DNA of 64,000 bases, from NCBI GenBank assembly GCA_035048485.1, contig CM068582.1, positions 15,666,001-15,730,000 on the forward strand, given 5' to 3'. This DNA comes from Pteria penguin (Eukaryota > Mollusca > Bivalvia > Pterioida > Pteriidae). The translations under genes were made by a program, and so were the position numbers. Shown here one piece after another: positions 9,640 through 22,487 of this stretch (position 1 is the first letter of the stretch; each line of letters begins with the position of its first letter). A model generated the notes under the pieces. The model searched no databases, had not been told where the DNA came from, and worked only from the letters and a program-made list of their open reading frames with translations.

Positions 9640-11060
9640 ACTAAATGTATGGAAAGTGAATTATTTAATTTAAAAAAATATATAGATATCTGACTTATCA
9701 CACACATTTTGCTCATTATTCTAACATTGTATAATAAAGCAAAAAGCGAAATAGAAAGTGAGCTCAGAGAGCTACATTGTTTTCAAAGACATAAAAAAAA
9801 TGCAAAAGATGTTTACCCAATCAGTATCGATAATATTACGATAGGAAGAACAATCCAAGGCATACTAGAACCTATGAAAACCATAACAGCCATTGTTTGT
9901 GTTACAAAGTTATCCGCTATATCAATCTTTCATCCGTTTAAAGAGTTTTGCTTTCATCAGAGACCGAGGCTGACACAGAGAAATATTATACAGTATGAGA
10001 TGACCTACGACAAAAATCAAAACATTTTTTAGAATGACACTAAATTAAGAATCAAGGACAATCAATATGGGTCAAAAATGAAATTATCAATGTGAATTAT
10101 TTCTCAGAAAGCCATATCTAAAATATTCAATCATACCATATACATTTATTTGTCTTATTTATGAATAGACAATCAATTGATAAATATATACATTCACACA
10201 GAAAATATACATTTACATGGTATTAATTTGATAAAATGAAAGGATATTATCGATTGCTGATACCGGTTGCGATCACTATCTCATTGACTCTCCAGTTTTG
10301 TGGTTGTATTTTTTTTCTAATTTTAAACACAAAATGATATCATTCTATATTTAGTTGCTCTGTCGGACTGTTTTAGTCTAATTGATCAAATATCAAAGTA
10401 TGCCTATATCGCTTACCTGAGCAAATAAAAAACTTAAACAGTACCGGAATTTTCTCTCATTCGAGTACTTTTTAATTTTTTTTAATTTAAAATTGAACCA
10501 AAACAACACCCCATTACTCCAAAACACTTCGATATATTTCATTTGTCATTATAAGGAAACAATTTACTCTATACAGAAAATGGTACATCTACTTCTCTTG
10601 ACCTACTTTGTCACACAACCCCTGCACATGCATCCAAATGAGTAACCGCAATTCTAAGAGACATTAAATACCTTTAAAATGTATCAAAATCCTGCTATTT
10701 GTTCTGAAGAAGTAGTCCTATTGGCGTTTTATACGTGTATAACGTACAGCACATTTGCACATCCCCATTCTTTACTTTTAAAGCAATATGAAAAATTCAA
10801 TATAACACCCCCATACACTTATTTCTGCATTCAAATTCCTGACAAATACAATAATGTCATTAAAAGCAGACAACATACACAAAATTCATGTATCAGAAGC
10901 AACCAATCATAACTAAATCGAAGAATTAATAAAGTTAAAAATTTAGCAATTGAACCAGTCAATAACAGTTCTTTAGACACCCTTGTCTATAATTGTGATA
11001 CATCAGTGCTCTTCAAATATCAATACTTTGGAATGCAATATCTGCGGCCTTAGCCATCAC
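9640..11060. other. No recognised gene
   Basis: It includes a 324-bp plus-strand open frame (9709-10032) with no recognisable motif, AT-rich codons and no ATG at its start. I treat it as chance. No exon 1 of copy B could be found here. Confidence 0.35.
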
Positions 11061-11149
11061 TGAAGAGACCTAAATTGTTGAAATGTACATATGGTCCATT
11101 GCTACACATGTGTATCTGTTCTTATCACTGGGTCGATATCGGTGCTGAT

Positions 11150-11365
11150 GGACTATTAGCTCCCGAAGGTGTTCACAAGCGCTTTTGCACTGACCCGAAT
11201 ATATGCCTCATATTTACAGTGAAATCAGTTTATAAATTGTTACAAGAAACCGTCAAGGACGGTATGACCGGATTGCAAATGCTAAACGCAAAATGTTGAC
11301 GCCGGACGGACAGACAGACGGACGGACGGCGGACCAATTTGCCAATTTATAGACCAGAATTGCTT
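11150..11365 (+). mobile_element. Hairpin-tailed repeat (family C), copy 1
   Basis: It contains ACCGTCAAGGACGGT (a hairpin), GCTAAACGCAAAATGTTGAC and a run of GGACGGACAGACAGACGG. It ends with 'AATTTATAGACCAGAATTGC', a decayed half of the 3' hairpin seen complete at 11670-11700. Confidence 0.6.
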
Positions 11366-11469
11366 TGCATTAACATTAACAATACATGTATGCATGTGGT
11401 CACCCTAAAGGCAAAAAAAAAAAAAAAAACCAAAAAATTAAAAAAAAAGAAACCAAAAAAGTGTGTTCA

Positions 11470-11705
11470 CTGAAGCGTAAAGTCAAGGTCAAGATCACTA
11501 AATTTTTGTATTGGTTGGATAGAACATTCAAATATCTACAAACCTACCAACTTTGACATAAGTACCCTTTAGGGTATGAAAGAAACCAAGCTAAACGCAA
11601 AATGTTGACGCAATGCGGACGGACAGACGGACGAACGGACGGACAGACAGACGGTTTTCGCCAATTCATAGACCGGAATTGCTTTGCAATCCGGTCAATA
11701 AAACT
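11470..11705 (+). mobile_element. Hairpin-tailed repeat (family C), copy 2
   Basis: It has the same GCTAAACGCAAAATGTTGAC and GGACGGACAGACAGACGG stretches. The 3' end is a clear hairpin: GACCGGAATTGC, TTT, GCAATCCGGTC, then AATAAAA. Related copies lie at 40390-41320. Confidence 0.7.
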
Positions 11706-11719
11706 TAGGAGTATCACTC

Positions 11720-13310
11720 ATGCATAGCTCTGTCCTTAGGTAATTCTTTTGCTTTGTTCTTAGGTCAGTTTAGCAGTTGGTAAGCTCTTCTATTTATACT
11801 TTGGATTTCCACAATGTCGGCCTTGAGCATCACTGAAGAAATATAATAAGAATTTTCGAATTGCACATATGATATATATGTAACTCTATGCAGTACGGAT
11901 ATATTTATGAGTTATATGTACATATCATAAAAAGTTCAAAGAAATACCACGCCAAAAAGTATATCAAATTGATTCTGAATGGAGTTGGATAATTGTCATA
12001 CAAAACTCATTTTAACTCTTCTATATCAAGTGAACAATTCATAAAGTATGGACTGTTCAATAAATTAATGCAAAGTAAAGCAGTCTAGAAAATTTATTAG
12101 ACCAAGTAACAAACTTGGAATCAAGTTGTGCGGTCCCGCAACACGACTTTTTTCAGCTGTTTTCAGAGATACGTCACTATAGAATCATATCATTTGGTTT
12201 GTTTGTTAATCGTGACGTCTTCGCGGAACAAAAAGTATATTGAAGAGAATTATACAACAAACCAACTTTTTTCACCGGGTTATATTTTCTACGCGTACTC
12301 CCTTGCTTAAAAATATTTTAAAATTGTTCAGTGAAAACTTGAAGGCCCTAATCAATCGGTACGAGGTAAAAATAGGTAAAATACGTTTCCAACACGTACT
12401 TATAATGCTTTGACTGATTTTATATCTGAAAAACAAACACTACGGATTGAAAAGAAAACAAATAAGAGGGGAATTCTTGTCTTTGACCTTAAAGAGTTGC
12501 CAGAACATTGTATGGTAACAAGCAATACTTTGAAATCAAAGTTTATAATATCGCAAATAAACGAGCTCGAGTTTATTCTTAGAAATACATAACTAAGACT
12601 ATAAGCGATCAGTTTAAGATACAGATTTTATAAGGTATGTTTTCCAAGAAAATGCTCCATTTCGCAGGTCTCGAATTGTAACACAGTAAGTGGCAGTTTG
12701 CCAATAATAGTTTATTGTTGGGTCAAATTTTGTGGATATATATACTATATGACTTTATAAAATTAGTAAAGATTATCAGAGATAAGCATATTGAATATGT
12801 ATATTATATCCATATTACGGTATTTTGTAGTCAGCATTTCTTTGTCTGGACATTTCACTTAATATATATAATACTTTATATCACTTACTCGCCAGAAATT
12901 CAATGAAATGGGCTTATATACCGTGCAAAATCTAAAACCAGTATTGCCTCTTTACAATTTTGTTACTGGAAAATAAATAATTTGACCTAATGTATTGCAA
13001 AATCATTTTGCCTATAAATTCATATGATGGGTTTGGCTTAACACACACTTTGATTAAGATCTGCATTCAAGGCCACTGCCCACACACTGCACTGGCATGA
13101 CTTAACGGTCCAGAAGGTCAAGGTTTTGAACTCCACCAGACATATGAACTCTCATTAAATTCATAGGCTACCGACAAATTACAGTAGATTAGATCGTCTT
13201 ATTGCTGCATACAAACTGTTGATTGAAAATCAAGAATAAACAAGAATCAGAACCACATTTATTAGTTTCAGCACTGAATGTTACACATATCAGTATAAAC
13301 TAAATTGTAC
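11720..13310. other. No recognised gene
   Basis: Two plus-strand frames (12128-12310 and 12410-12592) are open for about 60 codons. The second (…KQTLRIEKKTNKRGILVFDL…) looks mildly coding-like but matches nothing I know, and no splice context was convincing. Confidence 0.3.
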
Positions 13311-13316
13311 CTACAA

Positions 13317-13872
13317 AATAAAAAAGAGCAACGCCTAACGTTGCATAATACGCATGTCGCTTAAACTGAAATGGGAAACGCAAGCGCTGGGACTGTTACC
13401 TTGGTTCAAGGACACCACACACCCTTGGGTCCTGGGCAACAATTATGTGAAATATTATTCAAATCCATGCAAAGGTTAATCCACGCATGCATCAAAAAGC
13501 CATGGCCTGGACAAGAATTTCACCGACATAAACAGTGAGACTTTGATCTTGCAGATATGACCATGGTTCAAGGTCATGACACACCACTGGGTCCTGGGCA
13601 ACAATTCTGTGAAATATTATCTATATCCATGTAAATTTTAAAGGTAAAAAGTTATGGTCCAAAGATTAACCCATTATATGCATTGTGATCTTGACCTTGC
13701 ATACATGACCTTGTTTCAAGGTCATGACTCAGCCTTGGGTCCTGGATAACAGCTCTGTCAAATATTATTCAAATCCATGAAAGAGGTAAAAATTTATGAC
13801 CCAGACTAAGATTTCCAGATGCCAGACGGACAACCCCATAACATAATATGCCCCGTTTGAAGACAGGTGTAT
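13317..13872 (+). mobile_element. Hairpin-ended element (family B), copy 1
   Basis: The start is AAAAGAGCAACGCCTAACG with a small palindrome, continuing TTGCATAATACGC. The core has three units of about 150 bp carrying GGTCATGACACACC, TTGGGTCCTGGGCAACAA and TGTGAAATATTATTCAAATC. It ends after GCCAGACGGACAACCCC and CATAACATAATATGCCCC. Confidence 0.75.
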
Positions 13873-14217
13873 AAACCCAACACACACATTGAATCTTATA
13901 GATTCTTTCTTACACTTTGCATAAGAAATAATATAAACAACAAGCAACATAAGCATTTACTCACTTTACATCACATAAAGCATTATTGACCAATAGTTAA
14001 GTAAGAATACATATGTATCAGATCCTCAACAACTCCCAACCCCAACATCTTAAAAAAAAAAGGATTCTGATGAGAATCCTGTGCAGTGGATAGACAAAAG
14101 TCCTGTATAATGGATAGAATTCTATAAAAGCCGAAAAGAATTTTGATTATTTAGCAATTACTCGTTTTGTACTACATAGTATATTTTCATAAAGAAATAA
14201 GGATCACCGGAAAAAAA

Positions 14218-15240
14218 AACAAGAGCAACGCCTAGCATGATGCATAATATGCCCGTCGCTTAGTTTGAAAGGATGAAATTTGAAAGTATTGAAAGTTTCA
14301 CCCTTTGCCAACAATTCTGTGAAATATTATTCAAATCCACGGAAGGGGTAAAGGTTATGGATTTATTAAAGATTTACCCATCCTATGCACTGTGACCTTG
14401 TCCTTGTAGATATGACCTTGGTTCAAAGTCATGACACACCCTTCGGTCCTTGGCAATTCTGGGAAATATTATTCAAATCCATGCAATGAGTAAAAAATGA
14501 TGACCCAGACAAATATTTATCCATCATAGACATTGTGACCTTGCAGATTTGATCTTTTATTCGGGTCATGACACACCCTTGGGTCCTGGGCAACAATTCT
14601 GTGAAATATTATTCAGATCCATGCAATGTGTAACACGGGTTTCCTACCAAGTATTACTATGATCTTGACCTCTGACCTTGAAAAACAATAGGCATCTTTG
14701 TCTTGGCATTAGAAGTAAGTGTACCAAGTTTGACAATCCTAACCCCGTACTCTTTGATCTGTATCCTGCCTACAAAGGTTTCCTACCAAGCAGTACTATG
14801 ACATTGACCTTTGACCTCTGACCCTGAAAAACTAAAGGCATCTTTGTCTTGGCATAAGGAGTAAGGGTACCAAGTTCGACAGTTTTAGCGCCAAAGGTTT
14901 GGTCTGTATTGTGCCTACGATGTCATTCATGCCAAGTAGTACTATGACCTTGACCTTTGACCTTGAAATACAATAGTCGTCTTTGTCTTGGCATGATGAG
15001 TAAGTGTACTAAGTTTGACAGTCTTAGCCCCAACGGTCTGATCTGTATTCTGCCTACAAGGGTTTCCAACCAAGTAGTATTACGACCTTGACCTCTGATC
15101 TTGAAAAACATTAGGCATCTTTTTCTATGCATAAAAAGTAAATGTTCAAAGCTTGACAGCCTAAGCCCCAACAATTTGATGTGTAGCCTACAAGGTCGAA
15201 CAACACCATACCATAATACGTTCTGTCAAAGATGAGCGTA
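14218..15240 (+). mobile_element. Hairpin-ended element (family B), copy 2, with two core types
   Basis: It starts AACAAGAGCAACGCCTAGC. The first half (to about 14630) has three CAACAATTCTGTGAAATATT units. The second half has about four 125-140-bp units with TTTCCTACCAAGTAGTACTA, GACCTTGACCTTTGACC, CATCTTTGTCTTGGCAT and CAAGTTTGACAGTC. It ends with ACAACACCATACCATAATACG. The two cores suggest a composite element. Confidence 0.75.
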
Positions 15241-15416
15241 GAGAAAATACCTCTCCAAGTGTTCAATGAAACAAAGTATTTTATACTTTAAAATAAGAGA
15301 CTCCTCAAAAACAAAAAAATATATTCTTAAAATACATGTATTTCATATTAAAATTTCTCATACAAGTCTATCCATTTTATTACAGAAATTGATTTAACAT
15401 GGAGGATAAGAATATC

Positions 15417-15787
15417 TCAAACAATGCCAAGTACGAAGTACTTTATTATGCTTTAAGTAGATACAAACATTGCCAAGTACGAAGTACTTTATTATGCTTT
15501 AAGTAGATACAAACATTGCCAAGTACGAAGTACTTTATTATGCTTCAAGTAGATACAAACATTGCCAAGTACGAAGTACTTTATTATGCTTCAAGTAGAT
15601 ACAAACATTGCCAAGTATGAAGTACTTTATTATGCTTCAAGTAGATACAAACATTGCCAAGTACGAAGTACTTTATTATGCTTCAAGTAGATACAAACAT
15701 TGCCAAGTACGAAGTACTTTATTATGCTTTAAGTAGATACAAACATTGCCAAGTACGAAGTACTTTATTATGCTTTAAGTAGATATA
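15417..15787. repeat. 46-bp minisatellite, eight copies
   Basis: The unit runs ACAAACATTGCCAAGTACGA, then AGTACTTTATTATGCTTCAA, then GTAGAT. Eight near-identical units follow each other, differing mainly by T/C in CTTTAAG versus CTTCAAG and one G-to-T change. Each unit holds the palindrome AGTAC-GA-AGTACT. Confidence 0.95.
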
Positions 15788-15799
15788 GAAATCAGAAAT

Positions 15800-17320
15800 G
15801 CATACACCCAAATTTAAAACGGGAAATTAAATTCTTTCAACATTGTATTAGTAACTATAAATATATAAAAGACGCAAGTGTATTTCTGATGTTTATCTAA
15901 AAGCATTAGTTTTATGTGGTTATTTTTCAGAAAATGTATAAAATCTCTCCTTTGGTGCTCATACATGTATCAATAAATGTTCTTATAGATGGCTAATGAG
16001 ATTTTGCACTCCCTTTTTGAAAGCATGTTTAAGCAATAAAGATAATAATTTCATCTTTAAAGCAACATGCTTGAGTATATAAGAAATGAAGACATGAAAA
16101 AACTTCTTTGTGTAGATCTCCATTGACTGATTTTCCTTAACAAGTCTGTTCTCGGTACAAATTTTAATGCCCTGCGTAAGTTTTAGCGCATGCCGATTGT
16201 GATCGTTAAAATAGTCGGCGTCTTAAAACATTAATAATATCAAAAAATTATCAACAAATTATAAAATCAGCATAGTTTAACCGAAATGTATCTACCCAAC
16301 ATTAATATATCGTAATTAATTCCCATAACATTTGATTGCGACATTTCAAAACATTAAAAATAGAGTTTTTTGAGATTTTCCCCCAAAATTGAACCAAGTG
16401 GTGAATTTTTTTACAATTCTCGGAAAATTATTTTTATTTAGCATTTCATCACCGACGAAAAAATGATCAATTTTCCTATTGTAGTTTTTGAGATATTTTT
16501 ACCCAGAACAGCCTCGTTAAGATCAAATTCATAATGTTTTACTAATTACTTTACATTTCACACAGGAATATTTCTTTTACACAATATTTGCAAATGCTCA
16601 GTGATTGTGGACCAAAGATGACAACAAACATGCTAAAAGGTGGGGAAATGTAATGAAAGTAAACACACATGAAAATCTCTCTTAAAGACTTCCAGAGGGA
16701 AGTGCACTGGTTATAATAATAATAAAAAAACATTCTGTCACAGACTGTTCTTATTATTATTATAAAGACAACATTTTATAAAACTGAAGAAAAAAACTGA
16801 AAACAACAATACTGATACCTGTAGATGATAAAAACTAAGAACAGTAAAAATTGTGTGTCAAATTGTTAGATTTCATGTAAAATGTATTAACTTTTTAAAG
16901 CACATATTATACATTTAGATTACAATACATACAAGTATATATAAAAGCTATTATAGCATATAAAGCCACGCTAACTATGGCATATAAAACACACAATCTA
17001 TATTAATGTAAACATAGAAACTTTATAAATATGTCATAAAATGTAAATACATCAAATCATAAATTCTTTTTTTGTTCATTATTGTCACACAGAGGTGTGG
17101 GGACAACTGATCAGAGTGAAGAAACAAGAATACCTTTGGCAGGAAGACGGAAAAGTGTCCAATCTTGACTAGAAATCAGTATGTTCCATTGACTGTATTA
17201 TCCATAAGTTGAACTTCAAACAAGTGTGAGAAGTTCATAGTAAACTAACACACTTTAAACAATAAAATTAGTTTGACTTAAGGTAAATTCAAATTATTTA
17301 GAATCGAATTTTCAAAAAAA
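15800..17320. other. AT-rich intergenic stretch
   Basis: No gene was recognised. An inverted repeat at about 16710-16765 pairs TTATAATAATAATAA with TTATTATTATTATAA. A poly-A run ends at 17330, directly before the long element. Confidence 0.4.
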
Positions 17321-17327
17321 AAAAAAA

Positions 17328-19885
17328 AACAAGAGGCCCAAGTGGGCCTATATCGCTCACTTGAGTACCTATATTATCAGTCATGCATGAAGGAAGAATT
17401 CATTTATTTTTGCATTAATGTGACTAAGTCAACACAGATGTTGAAAATATGTCAAATTTTATTTCAGGCTAGAATAAAAAACAACATTTTTTTGCACATC
17501 CATTCAGGTGATTTTGATATTAAGCATTTCCTTTGTCTCTGCAAGAAGTCATTCAGGGCAACAAGTTAGTCATTTTCTTTAGGTGGGGCCTTTTGTTGAC
17601 TGATTTCAAGTCTGTGTCATGAACAACAATTGTTTCAAATATTGTCTAGATCTAACTTAAAATTGCCTAATTTCATATGTTGAGTGTTGAGAAACATCTA
17701 AAAACTTATTTCGATGTGTAAAGAAATGAAAAAAAAATTTTTGACCACAGCTGGATTTCAACCGCTACTCTCCATATTTCAATTACCAAGTGGTATATGT
17801 ACTATTGTGAGAACTGCTTTTTAGACATGGTGGCATTATCTGTTAACCAATTTGGATGAAATTTACCAAATTGATAGAGGACTTTTAGTACTTCATGTAT
17901 TCCATGTTTCATTAAAATCTTTCATGTGGTATAACAGCAGAAGTGAAAAATGTGATTGAATTGTTCCTATATACCCTCATTTGGAAGTCTTAAAAAATTA
18001 ATAGAAAATCCAAAAATTGAGATATTGACAAAATTCTTTCAAAGTAACAATCCTAACCATAATTATGATCACAATAGTCCATAAGAAATCATCATTATCA
18101 ATTAACTAGGAAATATGACACTTTTTTCTGCAATGAATCACCAAGTCCAAAGAAATGTCGAAAAAAATTCTTAAAATTTGATTTTGGAAGGGAACCAAAA
18201 TGACAATACATCTTCACTCATCCCTCTAGATCATTTCTATGCATTCTGTTTGTCTCTGTATACAGCCCGTATGAAAAAGAATATTGTTAAACGAGGGAAC
18301 TCTTTTGTGACCTACTCTTGACTATGGTGGCGCCACCTGTAAAGAGGTCTGGACGAAAACAACAGAATTTGAAGAGGATCATAAGTGACTTATTTCTACC
18401 AAGATTTATTAAAATCCTTAAAACAGTTTTGTTTAAAAATTTTAAAATTTTAAAAATGGCCAACCAACCCCCCCCCCCCCCCCTTTTTTTTTTGGAAGTC
18501 TTAAACGTAAAATTCCTAATTTCATATGTTGAGTGTTGAGAAACATCTAAAAACTTATTTAGATGTGTAAAAAAAAAAAAAATTTTTTGACCACAGCTGG
18601 ATTTGAACCGCTACTCTCCATATTTCAATTACCAAGTGGTATATGTACCATTGTGAGACCTACTTTTAGACATGGTGGCATTATCTGTTAACCAATTTGG
18701 ATGATCCGCACAAAAAACAAAACCTTTGAAAAGGACTATGAGTACTTGCATCCTACCCAGTTTTATCACAATCCTTCAAGTTGTTCTGTAGATCAAGTTG
18801 AAGATATGATAAATTGTCCCCCCCCCCCTTTCTTGGAAGTCTTAAAAAATTCATAAAAAATTCAAAAATCGAGATATTGAAAAAATTCCTTCACACCAGC
18901 ATTCTTTACCATAGAAATGATTAAATGAAACCAATGAATGCATCAATGTTTACTAAAAGAAAATAATAACTCTTTAATACATTAAAATAACAAAGTCCAA
19001 AATAAAAATGAAAAAACGTCAAAAATTTGATTTCGGAATGGAACCAAAAATATCAACACTTCTTCCCATATGCCTCTATCTCATTCCTATGCAGTTGGTT
19101 TGTCGCTGTATGCACCCGATCTGAATAAGAAGTTTGTCAAAGGAGGGTACCCTCTGTGACCTACTTTTGTCTGTGGTGGTGCCACCTGTTCATGGATCCT
19201 GACAAAGATGACCACATTTGTCGGGGACCTTGAGTATTTGATGCATGCCAAGTTTCATTGAATTCCAGCAAGTGGTTCCGAAGAAAAAGTTCAAACTGTG
19301 AAATGTTTACACCAATTATCCCATCCCCCCCCTTTTTCTTGAAAGTCTTAAAAAATTCATAAAAAATCCAAAACATAAAATATTGAAAAATTTTCTTCGC
19401 AGTAGTATTTCTTACCATCAAAATGATCAAATTAAACCAAATTAATGCATCAATGTTTACTAAAAGAAAAAAATACCTCTTTTCTGCATTAAAATTACCA
19501 AGTACAAAAAAACGTCAAAAAAACGTCAAAAATTTGATTTCGGAATGGAACCAAAAATAACAACACTTCTTCACACATCCCTCTAGATCATTCCTATGCA
19601 TTTGGTTTGTCTCTGTATGCCCCCGGTCTGAAGAAGAAGTTTGTCAAAGGAGGGTACCCTCTTTGACCTACTTTTGCCTGTGGTGGCGCCACCTGTTGAT
19701 GAATCTGGACGAAAAACAACAACACTTGTAGGGGACCATGAGTACTACATGCTTATCAAGTTTCATCAAATTCTGTTCAGTGGTTCTGGAGAAGAAGTCG
19801 AAAATGTGAAAAGTTAACGACGGACGACGGACGGTGATTGATCACAATAGCTCACTTGAGCCTTTGGCTCAGGTGAGCTAAAAAA
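17328..19885 (+). mobile_element. 2.5-kb GGCCCA element, copy 1
   Basis: The 5' end is AACAAGAGGCCCAAGTGGGCC, with a perfect GGCCCA-AG-TGGGCC hairpin, followed by TATATCGCTCAC. The 3' end is the hairpin TAGCTCACTTGAGCC, TTT, GGCTCAGGTGAGCTA, then AAAAA, preceded by ACGACGGACGACGGACGG. The interior has blocks starting 'GGAAGTCTTAAA' repeated several times, C-run/T-run tracts, and two copies of a tRNA-like B-box module near 17744 and 18591. No protein of meaningful length is encoded, so it must rely on enzymes from elsewhere if mobile. Copies at 22488, 27131 and 55175 share both ends. Confidence 0.9.
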
Positions 19886-19889
19886 CCTA

Positions 19890-20515
19890 GAAAAATCCTC
19901 TTCATATGAACACTTTGAGCACAACCCATCCCTTTTCTGTTTTAAATATCTGAAAAAATTATTTTTGTGTTCAGATCCTTTAGAAAAAATATATAGTAAT
20001 CCGTTCCATTCAAAATTGATATATTATAAGTAAAGCCAAATAAAAAAAAATTAGGGTTACCAGATCAGCACTGATAAATTGGCAAGACCTTAAACTTTTC
20101 TGACAATATTTAGTTTAATTCCAATCTGGACTGTTTCTTTTTTGAAAATAGTTTACTGTAATCGTATTCATCTTAACACTAAAAGTAAGAGCAATCATTT
20201 AAAACACTTCATTGACTATGATTTTAAATGAAGACGAGAGGTGAGAAAGTCATGACAACACCCAGCAGCATGCCATGAAAATCAAATGTCATTAATGCAA
20301 CATATTGTTTTGTGAAAAAAAATTAGGAAAATAAAATATTACCTACCTACCCTATTTTTTCCCAGCTTGTAACAGAATTGAGTAAACACATTTTTTATTT
20401 TGACCTAAATGTACAAAGAGAATATGCTCAGAAATTTATCAGGAAGCATAAAAAGTAGGGGTTGCATGGATCTTTTTTTATGTGCAGTAATGAACATTAC
20501 ACTGGTAAAACATTG
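19890..20515. other. No recognised gene; one minor dispersed repeat
   Basis: About 20340-20412 has ACCTACCTACCCTATTTTTT followed by a TTTTTTATTTTGACCTAAAT segment. Similar stretches occur near 21575-21640 and 26115-26180, so this is probably a dispersed repeat. Confidence 0.35.

Positions 20516-20518
<3 letters not shown>

Positions 20519-20597
<79 letters not shown>
20519..20597. repeat. (AT)n microsatellite
   Basis: About 39 perfect AT units. Confidence 0.97.
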
Positions 20598-20604
<7 letters not shown>

Positions 20605-20659
20605 ATAAAAAAGTTGAGGAAGTCACATTTTTCTATAAATTCATTCTGAATATGTCTCA

Positions 20660-20662
<3 letters not shown>

Positions 20663-20719
<57 letters not shown>
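20663..20719. repeat. (AT)n microsatellite
   Basis: About 28 perfect AT units, 65 bp beyond the previous array. Confidence 0.97.
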
Positions 20720-20722
<3 letters not shown>

Positions 20723-21172
20723 GTAGTTTAAGAATAAAATGAAAAACACAAAAAACTTGATAGCTACATATGTAAATCCAAATCATAATGACTTCGGAAC
20801 CATTATAAGATATATCAATATCCAATCACACCCTTATCACATATTTATCACAGTTTGTATATGGAGTCCATTAATTAATATTCAAAAACATTCATAGATA
20901 TTTTGTCACAAATAATACAAACAGTTTATAAAACATGCATGTCATTAATCATTTATAGTTGAACTGACTTCAAAAATATAAATGAACGAGTTGAAGACCA
21001 GAAAAATAATTCTGGTTAATTTCCAATTATAGCATCACCGGGACTATTTTGACATGTATTAAAATGACATCCAAAAATATAATTTAAATAGGAAGCAAAA
21101 GTAAGAATTCTTATTCCTTAAAATTACAACGACACACTGCTACATGTATGCTTAATCCACACCTAAATACTG

Positions 21173-21470
21173 TTGAAATAAGTAACTGATTGATTGATTT
21201 TTGTTTAACGTCACACCACGAATATTTCACGTATATAGTGACGGACATATGTCTGATGCGGAGCATACCAATTTTGAACTTTGCAACGGACCCACCCGAA
21301 GCAGTGAGGGATCTTCAACGTGCCACGTATACCCCGACATAGGGCCTCGATTTTACTGTCTCAACCGAAAGACAGGACACTGGCATGACCAAAGCGGGAC
21401 TCAAACCCCGGCCTTCTGATCAGAAGGCAAGTGCGATACCATTAGGCAACGCTGGCTTTGAAATAAGTAA
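21173..21470 (-). mobile_element. tRNA-derived SINE with 13-bp target duplication
   Basis: On the minus strand the element (21186-21457) starts with a tRNA-like head. TTGCCTAATGGTATCGC is an A-box-like D-arm, and GGGTTTGAGTCCCGC is a B-box-like T-arm. A body of about 200 bp follows, then the tail GACGTTAAACAAAAATCAAT. It is flanked by identical TTGAAATAAGTAA (21173-21185 and 21458-21470). Its last 55 bases resemble those of the SINE at 58532. Confidence 0.85.
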
Positions 21471-21569
21471 TCATTAGCTACACATACACATGATAAAATG
21501 GATTCATGTCAGTAATCCTATTAATGTTCGAGAGGAATTGAATTCCATTAGGCCCCCAAAAATATGTTC

Positions 21570-22165
21570 TTGTTTCCCCTAACCCAACCAAACCTATTTT
21601 TTTTTTTTATTGCTGACCGGGAATTTTTTTTTACGATTTTCGTCTCGATATTCAATATCCATAAGAAAAAGTCTGTCTTGTGTTTTACTTTACGTTTTTA
21701 CGTTAGTTTCCATAGAGGGGAAAATGGGGTTAAAGAACAGTAATTCCATTTCCCATTGGGTCCCATATTAAATTACCAAATTTCCAGCAAGATTTACACA
21801 ACTTTCTACATCTTATCTATATGTAATCCATATATCAAAATGTTTGCTAGACCTTTCTCTATCAGAATTTTAACAGTTTACCAGAGGTTATCCACATTTT
21901 ATTTTAAAAAATCCTTCTGGAAGGGGGTCAACCCCCCCAAAAATTTGCAAAATTCAAATGTAAACAACAACCTATTTTTAGATCATAAATTCTTTGCATA
22001 AGCGTAATGAGATAAAAATTCATGATTTTAAGCAGAAACAATCTTTATAGATTGATCTTGTAATTTCGCCCAATCACAGCCCCTGATGCAATGAAATAGG
22101 TAGTCCCTCTCTCTCCCTACATCAGATCAGCCAATCACTACTCTGGTTAATTACTGTTCTTTGAC
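21570..22165. repeat. Dispersed repeat, copy 2 (partner at 3311-3625)
   Basis: From 21848 on this matches 3311-3625, with AACAGTTTACC, TTCAAATGTAAACAACAA, AAAATTCATGATTTTA and CAGATCAGCC in the same order. The first 80 bases contain the ACCTATTTTTTTTTTTTATT stretch also seen near 20340 and 26115. Confidence 0.65.
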
Positions 22166-22487
22166 CATGGTCGCCACGCCGGTGGTTACGGTGATAGCAG
22201 TTTAATACGATAAAACAATGTGCTCACATGAACACCAAGAGAATCCATTTAAACGATTAAAAAAAACTGGATTTCAATGTGCCCTGTAGTTTGGTATTAC
22301 AAGGTACTGTTCACCATGTGAACTTGATTTGGAAAATTGCAATTGTTGCAAGGCCTTTTGGAAAAAGAAAAATTGAATTTGTATCGATGTAATAAAGGCA
22401 ATCAACTGTACATTTGTTCTAGTAGTGGCACATGTGCTGAAGTAATGAGCATAATTATTCTTTTAACAAAAGTGAGAGGACAGAAAA

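Noticed and set aside
9709..10032. Gene of 107 codons on the plus strand
   Set aside because: No ATG at its start, no recognised motif, AT-rich codons and no splice context; probably chance.
17744..17800. tRNA gene on the minus strand inside the GGCCCA element
   Set aside because: The B-box is perfect, but no full cloverleaf could be drawn, and the same module recurs in every element copy.
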